A stretch of DNA of 64,000 nucleotides. It comes from Talpa occidentalis (Eukaryota; Chordata; Mammalia; Eulipotyphla; Talpidae). How positions within the stretch are numbered: the first letter of the stretch is position 1; every line of letters starts with the position of its first letter. The position numbers and the translations under genes are program-made. The notes under the pieces are model-generated. The model did no database searches. It worked only from the letters and a program-made list of their open reading frames with translations, and was not told the DNA's origin. The DNA lies in the NCBI RefSeq assembly GCF_014898055.3, contig NW_023601212.1, forward strand, positions 36,940,329 to 37,004,328, given 5' to 3'. Shown piece after piece: positions 30,101 through 42,100 of the stretch.

Positions 30101-33100
30101 AAGCAAGCCCCCAAATGTGGTCAAATGCAAGTCACCAACTATTGCAGGTCTGCACCTAGAAGTACACATCATGACCAGAAAAAAAAAAAAACAATAACCT
30201 AGAGCATCCTTCATGCTATCTATCATAATCCATCCTTCTAACCCTTCACTCTTTCACATCCCCACACTATTTTGCATATCTTCTTATATTCAGGCATCCA
30301 AAATCCTTTTCCCTCAACCTTCCTCTCAACTGATATCCTAGTTCCTATTTCACTGGAAAAAAAACCAGAAATGATAGGACTCTTCAAAAAGTCCAAATAA
30401 TGATAGGACTCTTCAAAAAGTCCAAATAACACACAGGTTCACCTCTCTGTACCTTTGCCTCTGTACCATGTCTTCTCATTTCTCTAAAAGCCTATATTAA
30501 TTCTTTCATTTAGGCACTAGACCCACTGCTGCCCACTACCCAGCAATATTCCTCTAGCAACTTTCCTATTTGTCCTGTAACATATATTTCTGGATTCCCT
30601 TTTGCATTCCCAACAGCATCAGTATGTGAACATGAGAGGTTTATCCCATCTTAAAAACAACGACAAACATTATTTTCACCTCCACTTCCTTTAGCTACTG
30701 ATTCATTTCTCCTTTACTTATAACAAAATTTTTCAAAAGAGTTGACCATATTTGCACTCCATTATTCTCTTGTCATTCTTTCTCAAATACACTCCAAAAA
30801 ACGCTTTGCCAGGGCCTTCCTGGTGGCTAGGGGTTAAATCTTAGCACCATCACTACTGCAGCCTAAGTTCGATCCCCAGCCAGGGAGCTAACCCACACAT
30901 AGCACAGCAGACCTCTGCTGTCTCACCTCAGCAGTGTATTTCAGTAAATTTGCCTGTTCTGTTCCCCAGTCTGTCTCTAGTGGATTATCTTGCCCCACCG
31001 CACACACCTCTGGCCTACACCCCAGTTCCTACAAACACACACACACACACACACAAAATAAATAAAAAAAAAATGGCTTTTCCCACTACTAACTGAAAGG
31101 GCTTTAGCAAAGTCACCAATGTTACTTCCCATCCTCCTCTACTTTCAAGTTACAATGCTGCCTTCTAGGCCATCACGCTCTCCTACTTTTCCTCCTAATT
31201 CCCTACCAGCTACTTCTCAGTATGTTTTGCTGTTTCCTCCTCTGAATTTCTTCAACTTCTTAATGAAGTACTCAGTGTTCAGTCCTTTTGTAAACACACA
31301 CACCCTAGGTGAGATCATTCATTTTTCACAGATTTCAGTGCCAGCCACCAGGAACGGGGCAGATGCTCTATCAATTTAGGAGACAGGTAGAGTCCTAAAG
31401 CTCTTACTGTCTTCTCCAGGATTTTAATGATCTTTCTACACCATTTATAGTGAGGCAACCAGATGCAGGGCAGGGAGGGGGACTGGGTACAAGGAGGCTG
31501 GCAGGCCTCCTAGCCCCTGGTGGGATCGTTACTCTCTCTTTGGGCTCTCTCTGGCATTCTCTCCTGGTCTCAACCACTCTCTGCCATTCCTTGCAGTGCA
31601 ATGTCCTCTGTGTAATGCTGCCCTTATAGCCTCAGGCTCAGGTGTGCCCATTACTCATGATCACACCATAATCCAGGTGTCCACCATCAGGCAGGTGTGC
31701 CCCGCACCCATGCTCCCAAGCACCTTCTGCATTCAAGGCCACAGATGATAGTCAGAGAGGCCAATGGTAAACACCTGTTTTGCTTACCCTACACACTTAT
31801 ACTCTGATAATTCCCAAAGTTTTATCCACATGCCAGACCTTTTCCCTGAACTGCAGACTGGTGTTATATAAATGCCTTCTCAACCTTGAAACTAAGGACA
31901 ACTGCCATGTCATTTAACACATCTAAAACTGAAAGATTTGATGGTTATTATATCCTTCTAGTCACTTGACCCAACTTACTTGACTCTTGACTCCTCACTT
32001 TTTCTTACAACTTATTACAATCTGTCATCAAATTCTATTTATACTAGCAAATATATGCAGAATACAGTCACTTCCCACCGCCTTCACCACTATTTCACTA
32101 GTGCCTGTCAGTCTTTTCTCTGACAATAGCCTTGTAATTGTTTCTACTGTTGCCCTCTAGAGTCTATTTTCAAACCAGAAGCCAATGTAAGCCTATTAAA
32201 ACTTTAGTCAGAAGCTGTTGGTTCAAAAACCATTAGAGGTTCCCTTATTCCCAGGAAAAACTAAAATCCTTAGAATGGTTTACAAAGCCCTACCCTAACT
32301 GCTCTCCTCTTGCTGCTCCAATCTCATCTCCAGTTAGTCTCTCCCTCAGTCACTCTGCTACAAGTGAGCTGGCCACTTGTTGATGCTCAAAATCATCAGG
32401 AATGCTATCATCTCGGGTTCTTCACCCAGAAAGCTTTTCACCCAGCTATCCTCCAAAGAATATAAACTCCCTGATGACAGAGATTTTTGTCCATTTTTTT
32501 CTCTGATATATCCCAAACATATAGAGTAGTGACACATATTAAGCTCTCAATAATTCTATATAAAAGCCTCAGACTACAATAGTTTTCCTTTCCTTTATCT
32601 ACCTAAGTGAAATATAACTAAAATATTTCATCTATAAAACCTTCCTATTATTCCAAATTTCATTCTTTCCTGAGTCATTATTTTTAGAAAAATAAGTTAA
32701 CATGTGAAAAAGGCTTATATCATTCAAACAGACAATACTGAAAGTTACTAATTCAAATGAAGCAAAATAAGATGCTTCCAGTTAAGATAATGTTATGGGT
32801 TTGCACTTCAACCCCTTGCAGACACATAGCTTACAAATGATATTTTTTTACTTTAAAATATTTGCTAAAATTATAACGATGATGCTTTTATTATAGTCTT
32901 ATCCTGTGTTAGATTAGCTAATTAAAGCATAAAAATTTTAAAGTATGATAAATCTTTCTGCAGTCCTTACTTAAGACCATAATGTTCAATCTAAAATACT
33001 ATACCAAAAGTAAAACAATCACTATTCGCAGATGATATGATAATATACAGAGACCCCCAATAACTCCTCAGAAAAGCTAATCAAACTAATCAACCAGTTT

Positions 33101-36100
33101 AGTAAAGTTGCAGGATACAAAATCAACACACAAAAATCAGTAGCCTTCCTATACACAAATAATAAATCTGAAGAAGAAATCAAGAAAACCATCCCTTTTA
33201 TTACTGAAACAAAAAAAAATCAAATAATTGGGAATAAACTTAACAAAAGAGGTAAAGGACCTATACAAAGAAAACTATAAAACAATGTTAAAAGAAATAA
33301 AAGAAGACACAAAGAAATGGAAAGACATCCCCTGCTCATAGGTTGGAAGAATTAACATTATCAAATGGCCATCCTACCAAAAGCAATTTGCAAATTCAAT
33401 GCTATTCCAATAAAAATGTCAATGACTTTCTTCAAAGAAAGAGAAAAAATATTGATGAAATTCATATAGAGCCACCAAAAACCCCAAATAGCCAAAGTGC
33501 TCCTGAAAAAAAAGAGAAGGGAATGGAGGTATTACACACCCAGACTTCAAACTATACAACAAAGCCATAATAATCAAAACTGCATGGTACTGGAACAAGA
33601 ACAGACACACAGACTAATGGAACCGAATAGAAAATCCAGAAATAGGGCCTCCCTGGTGGCACAGTGGTTGAGCACCGTGCTGCGAAGCTGTCCACAGCCT
33701 CTGCAGCACCAGTTCGATTTCCCACCAGCTAGGGAGAACCCCACATAGCACAGCAGACCTCTCCTGTCTCACCCGCTGCTCCCCTCAGCAGTGTCTTCAC
33801 TCCGTCTGTCTGTTCTGCTCCCTGCTCTGGCTCTGGTGAATTCTCTCACCCTCCCGCACTTTTGACCTGCACCCCAGTTCTTGTATAAAATAAATAAATC
33901 TTAAAAAAAAAAAAGAAAGAAAAAAGAAAATCCAGAAATAAACCCACAGATTTGTGGTCATCTACTCTTTGACAAAGGAGCAAAGACTATGCAATGGAGC
34001 AAAGAGAGTTTGTTCAATAAATGGTGCCGGGAAAACTGGGTTGCTACATGCAAAAGAATGTAGCTTGGCTACTACCTAACTCCATGCACCAAAACCAACT
34101 CAAAATGGATTAAAGAACTAGATATAAGACCTGAAACCATAAAACATATTGAAGGAAATACAGGCAAAACACTACATGACATACACCTCAGTAACATCTT
34201 TAAAGATACATCACCCAAAGCAGTAATGGTGAAGAAAAAGATAAACAGCTGGGACTACATCAAATTAAAGAGCTTCTGTCAGTAAAAGAGACAGTCACCA
34301 AAACAAAGAGAGACCCCACCGACTGGGAGAACATTTTTGCACATAACACTAATGATAAAGGACTAATCACAAAAATCTACAAAGAACTGATGAGACTCTA
34401 CAAAAACAAAGTAAAAAACCCAGTCACAAAATGGGCAGAAGAGCTAAAAAGAAACTTCTCCAAACAGGAAATGCAAATGGCCAACAGGCCTATGAAAAAA
34501 ATGTTCAACATTACTTGTAATCAGGGAAATGCAGTTCAAAACTACAATGAGATACCATCTTATACCCATGAGAATGGCACATATTAAAAAAACTAGCAAC
34601 AACAAATGTTGGCGAAGATGTGGAGAAAAAGGAACTCCCCTGCACTGCTGGTGGGAATACAAACTGGTCCAAACACCATGGAAAGCTGTGTGGAGGTTCC
34701 TCAATCTGCTAAAAATGGAGCTTCCATATGATCTAGCAATCCCACTCCTAGGTATTTACCCAAAGGACACAAAAACATTAATTCAAAAGGACACCTGCAC
34801 CCCTATGTTTATTGCAGCACTATTTACAATAGGTAAGCTATGGAAACAACCCAAATGCCCTAAAACAGATGATTAGATCAAGAAGATGTGGTACATATAC
34901 ACAATGGAATATTACCCAGTAACCGAAAAAGATAAACTCATGCCATTTGCAGCAACATGGATGGAGCTGGAAGGGATCATGCTCAGTGAAATAAGCCAGA
35001 ATGAAAAAGAAAAATACCAGATGGTCTCACTCATAGCAGGGATTTAGAAAACCTAAATAAAGGATCAGGAAAAAGACTAATTATAATCAAAATCAAAATC
35101 AACAGGCAAGTGTCTCCTACTCACCATCTTAGAAGAGGGACCTTTCTTCAATAAAGACTGATCGAAACCGGCAGAAGGCTCCCCATGGAGCCAGAGGTGA
35201 GCTGGGAAGTTCCCCCATGCCAGTCCCCTACTGGCCAGCAGTCCGAGCCCAGTGGGGGAGCAGGCACCCACGGCCAGGGCAGACTGGGTGCACAGGAGAG
35301 TGTGTCTCCGAATCACCATCTTAGAACAAGGACCTTTCTTCAATAAAGACTGCTTGAAAATGGCTTAAGGCTCCCCTCAGAGCCAGAGGTAAGATGAAGG
35401 CCCCCACAAGCCTTGTCCCCCCTGGCAGGGAGTGGAGCCCAGAGTGTAATCCAGCAGCCCCACCTCCAGGGAAGTCTGTGGGGCTTGAAGACACACCTTT
35501 GGAATTAAACACAGAAGGAGAAGATATTCTGTGACAGCGACCACTAACATACTCGAAGTATCACTGCCTCACTGGACTTCTGGCATAACAGTATTTGACT
35601 AGTTTGAACCACGAGTTTCCGAAATCCCAGAAAGAGTACACCAAAAAGATGCCGGCCAGTACCAGTGACACAGTGTCCCAACACATAGGGCAAATTAGAA
35701 AACAGGCAGCAGGGAGAAGAAAAACTACATGCAACCTAGCAACTCCTCAGGAAAAAGACACACCACCCAAAGAAAACCACCCACCAGATTGCAATGAGAG
35801 TAACTTGGAAGAACTTCTGAGCCTTCCAGAAAGAGAATTTAAAATTGCCATGATTAAAAAACTGAAGGAAGTCAACAATGATATAGGAAACATAATCAAT
35901 GATCCGAAGAATAAAATTGAGTCCCTAAAGAGGGAAGTAAAAGAAATGCAGGAGATCAAAGAATTAATGGAGGAGCTAAAGAACTCTGGGAAAAGCAGTG
36001 AAAGCAGAATAGATGAAATGGAAGAACAAATAAGGATTCTTGAAGACAAAGAAATAAAAAGAACCAAAACAGAAAAGGAAAGAGAAGTACAAAGGAAAAA

Positions 36101-39100
36101 GACCAAAAAAAGACTTCGGTAACTGTCTGACTCCATGAGGAAAGGAAACATAAGAGTTATAGGAATCCCAGAAGGAGAGGAGAGAGACGTAGGAACAGAG
36201 AAAATATTGAAGGAAATAATTGAAGAGAACTTCCTAAATGTGAAGGAGCTGAAAATAGACATACAAGAAGCAAGAAGAACACCAAACTTCCATGACAAAA
36301 GGAAAAATACAGCAAGACACATAATAGTAAAGCTCCCAAGAATGCAAGACAAGGAAAAAATAATGAAGCTGACAAGAGGGAAGAAACAGATAACATTCAA
36401 AGGAAAGCCAATCAGACTGACATCAGACTTCTCTGAAGAAACACTACAGGCAAGGAGAGAGTGGAGTGACATTGTCCACAGACTCCATGAAAAAAAATGC
36501 CAACCAAGAATACTCTATCCTGCAAAGCTTTCCTTCCTCTATGAAGTAAAGAATAAGGACCTTCCCGACAAACAGAAAATCTGGAATTTCATTATGACTA
36601 AACCCCCACTCCAAAAAATACTACAAGGACTCCTAAAGCCAGAGCCAACAGAGGGATGAATAACAACGAAAGAAGGCCAAAAAAAAAAAAAAGTTACTAA
36701 AGGAATAAATAAATAAAATCAGAGGAAAGACAAACACAATGGCAAATACAGATGCTAACATATCAATATTAACTCTAAATGTAAATGGACTAAACTCTTC
36801 AATAAAAAGACACAGAGTCACAGGCTGGATTAAGAAACAAAACCCAACCTTTTACTGTCTCCAGGAAACACATTTAACTACAAAAGACAAAAACAGACTC
36901 AAAGTTAAAGGATGGAAAACAATCCCACAAGCAAATGGACCAAAAAAGAAGGCAGGAACAGCTATATTTATATCAGATAAAACAAATTTCAAACTCAAAA
37001 AGGTAAAAAGAGACCCCAACGGTCAATAAATTATGATCAAGGGGACAATACTTCAAGAAGAAATAACACTCATTAACATATACTCACCAAATGAAGGAGC
37101 ACCAAAATATAATCAGACAACTATTATCATCTCTGAAAACAGACATCAGAGAAAACACATATGTAGTAGGAGACTTCAAAACAACACTATCAACAATGGA
37201 TAGATCAATGAGACAAAAAATAAGTAAGGACATTAAAGCTCTAAATAAGGATCTAGACCTCATGGGCTTAACAGACATCTATAGAACACTAAACCCCAAA
37301 AAATGTGAGTACACATTTTTCTCAAGTGCACACGGATCATTCTCCAGGATTGATCACCTACTGGGACACAAGACAAACATCAACAGATACAACAAGATTG
37401 AAATCATACCAACCATCTTCTCTGACCATGAAAGCATCAAACTAGAAATAAACCGTAAAAAGAAGGCAAGGAACTCTCCTACCTCATGAAGATTGAAACC
37501 CACACTACTGGAAGACCAGCGGACTAATGAGGAGATCAAAGAAGAAATTAAAAAAAAAACTCCTTGAGTTGAATGACAAGGAGGACACCAATTTCCTAAA
37601 TATATGGGATGCAGCAAAAGTGGTAATAAGAGGGAAATATATAGCAATAGAGGCTCACATCAAGAAACAAGAAAGATCTCAGAGAAACAACCTAATCTCA
37701 AAGTTCAAAGAACTAGAAAAAGAATAACAAAAAAAACCCAAAACCAGCAGAAGAAATAAAGAAAATCAAAGCAGAAATAAATGAAATCGAAACTAAAAAA
37801 ACAATCCAAAAGATCAATGAAACCAAAAGCTGGTTCTTCGAAAAATAAATAAAATAGACAAACCCCTAGCCAGGGTCACAAAGGAAAAAAGGGAGAAAGC
37901 ACAAATAAATAGGATCACAAATGAAAGAGGCGAAATCACAACAGACACAGCAGAAATCAAAAGAATAATCAGAAACTACTATGAACATTTATATGCAAAC
38001 AAAGACACGGACAAATTCCTACAACTCTACAATCATCCAAAGCTAGATAAAGAGGAAACAGAACACCTAAATAGACCAATTACAAGCAGCGAAACTGAAA
38101 TGGTAATCAAAAACCTCCCCAAAAACAAAAGCCCAGGACTTGATGGATTTACAAATGAATTCTACCAAACATTCAGAAATGAATTAGTGCCTATCCTTCA
38201 CAAACTCTTCCAAAAAATTGAGAAGGAAGGGATAATACCAAACACATTCCATGAAGCCAACATTACACTAATACCAAAACCGAAAAAGGACAACACAAAA
38301 AAGAAAACTACAGGCCAATTTCTCTAATGAACATGGATTCGAAAATCCTCAATAAAATTTTAGCTATCAGAATCCAGCAATGTATCCATAAGATAATTCA
38401 CCACGACCAGTAGGATTTATTCCAGGGACACAAGGATGGTTCAACATCTGAAAATCAATCAATGTTATCCAACACATCAACAATAATATAAAAACCATAT
38501 GATAATATCAATAGATGCTGAGAAAGCCTTTGACAAAGTACAACACCCATTTATGATAAAGGCCCTTGAAATTCTTGGGATACAAGGAACATACCTCAAC
38601 ATCATAAAGGCCATATATGACAAGCCTATAGCCAGTATCATTCTCAGTGACAAAAAGCTGAAAGCATTTCCATTAAGATCTGGGACAAGACAAGGATGTC
38701 CACTCTCACCACTGCTTTTCAATATAACACTCAAAGTCCTTGCCAGAGCAATAAGACAAAAGAAAGACACACAAGGAATCCAAATAGGAAAAGAGAAGTT
38801 AACCTATCACTATTTGCAGATGATATAATATACATAGAGAACCCCCAAAACTCCACAAAAAGACTAATTCAACTAATCAACCAGTTNNNNNNNNNNNNNN
38901 NNNNNNNNNNNNNNNNNNNNNNNNNNNNNNNNNNNNNNNNNNNNNNNNNNNNNNNNNNNNNNNNNNNNNNNNNNNNNNNNNNNNNNTCTACCCCTGAGAG
39001 TTCCTGGGCTAGGAGCAGGTCTTGCTGTGATGAGTCTCTGTATATGTGAAAGGAGGAGCTTATCTAGATATCTCTGAACTCTGAATCTAGATGCTCCAGT

Positions 39101-42100
39101 TGTGACACGAGGCCTCAGGCCTCGTGCTTGTCACTTTCACAGTTATTCTGAAATATTTTTTCCCTATCAAAATGACATTAACAATAAGGGTGTGTATGGA
39201 GATGTCAAAGGACTTGGGGATGGAACAGGAAAGTCAAAAGAACAAGGGTGTTGAACTTAGAAAAGAAGGAAGTTAGGAGGGGAGAGGTATGAAATCGCTT
39301 CAAAAAACACATTATGACTGTTAGTCATAGTTCCACCTCAGTTACTGCTGAGCTGTCCATTGTCTGTGTCTGTACAATTCTATCAGGTCTAGCAGCTTCT
39401 GGTAGCTTCTCTGACACATTGAGGACACTAGAATATTTGGCAAAGCTCTAAAATCTAGTGTTCAGGCTTCTGCTTCCCTAGTTGAACCCCTGGTCTGGAA
39501 TCCTGCTGTTTCCCTGGGTCCTAACTTGGAGAAGAGCCAGGCTGCCCCCTTCTTCTAGACCTCCAGACTTCCTTTCCCTACCACCTCCACATAATTACTA
39601 ACCTAGGCGGGAGTTCCCTCTCATTATTCTTGTCATACATGAAAGTTAATGAAAGTTAATGATCATTCACTTAATGAAAATTAAAAAAACATGTTCCCAG
39701 ACCCACAAAACAATCAACTAAGTCTTACCAAAAGACATGAAGCCTAAAATCACAATCACACACAGTAAAAGCAGGAAAGCTATGATAGGTATATACCTGT
39801 ATAAAGTTCAGCGAAGACCTCAACTCCGAGGGGCTGCTTTCCTGCTGCGGTGGCAGCAGTTTCTAGAACAACTGCCAAGAAACATGCTGATGAGGTCCGC
39901 ACTTTTTGTCCTTTGTCATAAAAGCAAAATACTCTTCAGATTTCATCAGTTAGTAAAAACTGGGACTAATGTAGGTATTTATAAAAGCAAGATTGTGTCA
40001 GGTGACCTTAAAAAAGCAGGGGATCCTGTGCAGCATCCATGGGGGTGTCAGAAGCAGTGGCCGGGAAGCATTGTTTTGCCGGTGGCCAGGCCTCCCTTGC
40101 TTCTCGTTTAGTTTTGAGCCTGTTTCTCAGGTCTTCATCCTCAGATCTCCCGTGAGCTTTCTCGTACCTCCTCCAATGAATTGACGTCTGCATTGTTATA
40201 ATCCACTTCTGTGGCCTGCAGTCAAGAACTTAAAATTGGGAACCCCTATAAAATTACTGTGAAATTTATGTGGAAGAATACAAGTTACTAAGATCAGGGG
40301 TTGGTAAATTTTTCTATAAAAGTTCAGATACTAAATGCTTTTAGCTTTGGATGACTGGATGTATCTATGCAACTCAGTCATCAGAGAGCTCAAACAAGCC
40401 ACAGACAGTATGTTAGCAGGTAAGCATGGTTGCATGTCAATAAAAGTTTACTTACAAAATTAGTCAGTGAGGAATTACCAGAACATTGTGCATGGACCCT
40501 GATTAAGACAATCTTATATAAGAAAGGCAAAGAAAGGACAGACTGCTTCTACTAGATTTTCAGATGTATCATTCAGCCATAGTAGGAAAAGCAATGTGGC
40601 ACTGGTTCAGGAACATATAAATGGATCATGGAACAGAATAGAATCCAGAAAGAGACAGCAGAATGAGGGTTAATGAAATATTTTTCACTATGTGGGAAAA
40701 CATAAATTAGATCTCCACCTCAGGCAAAATATGAAAGTAAACTCCAAGATAGGAAAAACAAATAAAGAGCTAGAAGAAAATATGGAATATTTTAGGACTG
40801 TGGGTAGGGAAGAATCATGATTGTCAGGTCACTATGAAACCATTTCATAGTCTTGGGGGATGTATCCACAGAGAAAATGACGGCCATATAAGGGTCCTTA
40901 GCCTGGAGCTGAATTCTGTGTGGTTAATTTCCCTGAACACAGTCTCAATCAACCAAAGGACCTGCACTGGTGGTTGTTGGGATTATGAAAAGTAAGGAAG
41001 CTGGATAGGGAATGACTGACTTGTTTTGACAACAATGATGAGAAACTCTGAAGGGGCAGAATTTGGAGGCAAATAGCAATACTAGGTCCTGACTGATGAT
41101 TTTTAGGGACAAGAATGAGGCAAGTGACCAAGTCCAGATACAAAGTTAAATAGACAGTCAGTTGTGTAGCCAGTACATATATCCTTAATGTTCTCTTACT
41201 GGAGAGACAGTCAAAAATGACTTGAAACATACAAACATGCCTTCAAACCAGTGTCACTGCATTCCAGCTCTGCAAATTTCATCTGTTATGAACAGATGAA
41301 ATTTACTTACCTTTCAGTGTTGCTATAATGATTAGATGCAGGTATATAGGGTGGAGTGAATAGGTTACATAGTCTCTGTCATTGAGGTTCTTCTGTTGAG
41401 AATTGGAGTTGATTTTCCCTCACTCAGAATTCAGGTTGATCGGTACTAGGTTTGCTGTAATCCATAGAACTTGAAGGAAGTAATGTTTCTGTTTCTTCTT
41501 TCTTGGAAACAGCAGCTCTGGGATTTGGCGTCTCGGATTTGATGCCAGTTCTTCAGCCATCCCTGACAAGGCCTCAGATGGCATGAAGCCACCTTGGACA
41601 ACCTGGTACAACTTTGGGTGGAAGATTTGTAAAAAAACAATCAAGACCAGCAGAAGAACCACCACAATTCCTCAGAATTGTGAGTGATAATAAATGTTTG
41701 CCATAATTTCAAGACACTAAGTTTTGGGTTTACTTACTCTTAGCAATAGACAACCAAAAGGATATATATATAAAGCAACAGAGTGCTTGTGATGCACAGT
41801 ATTCTGAATAATCATTCAAAGTATTTATACACTAGCAATGATTATCCTAGTGAGCCCAGAAAATGGAGAAATCATTCAGGAACTTGTCACTCTTCAGTTG
41901 TTACTTTCCCAGGCCATCAACTCATGAATTTCTTTTAACAAATATAAAGTAGGTGCCTGCTTTATGTTTTTCCAGGTGCAAAACAAAACAGATAAATTCC
42001 ATGTCAGAAAGATGATACCCTTTAGTCTTTGTCGGTGGTGTGATCATTATTGAGATAACCAGAAAATTAGGGTTTAGTTAAAAGGCCTAATTGTCTGATA

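Larger units (their letters stand above)
35108..38886 (+). mobile_element. L1 LINE 5' half (5' UTR, ORF1, start of ORF2), cut by gap
   Basis: A plus-strand L1: 5' UTR with two tandem monomers (about 35,120-35,310 and 35,317-35,500), ORF1 to 36,659, spacer, and ORF2 from 36,739. It ends at the N gap at the same point of the reverse transcriptase where the L1 half at 33,001 begins. It is the best-preserved LINE in the window, but ORF2 has several frameshifts. Confidence 0.88.

Noticed and set aside
36135..36659. The second half of L1 ORF1 as an independent gene
   Set aside because: It is in the same frame as the first half and separated only by one stop codon, so it is part of one broken ORF1.
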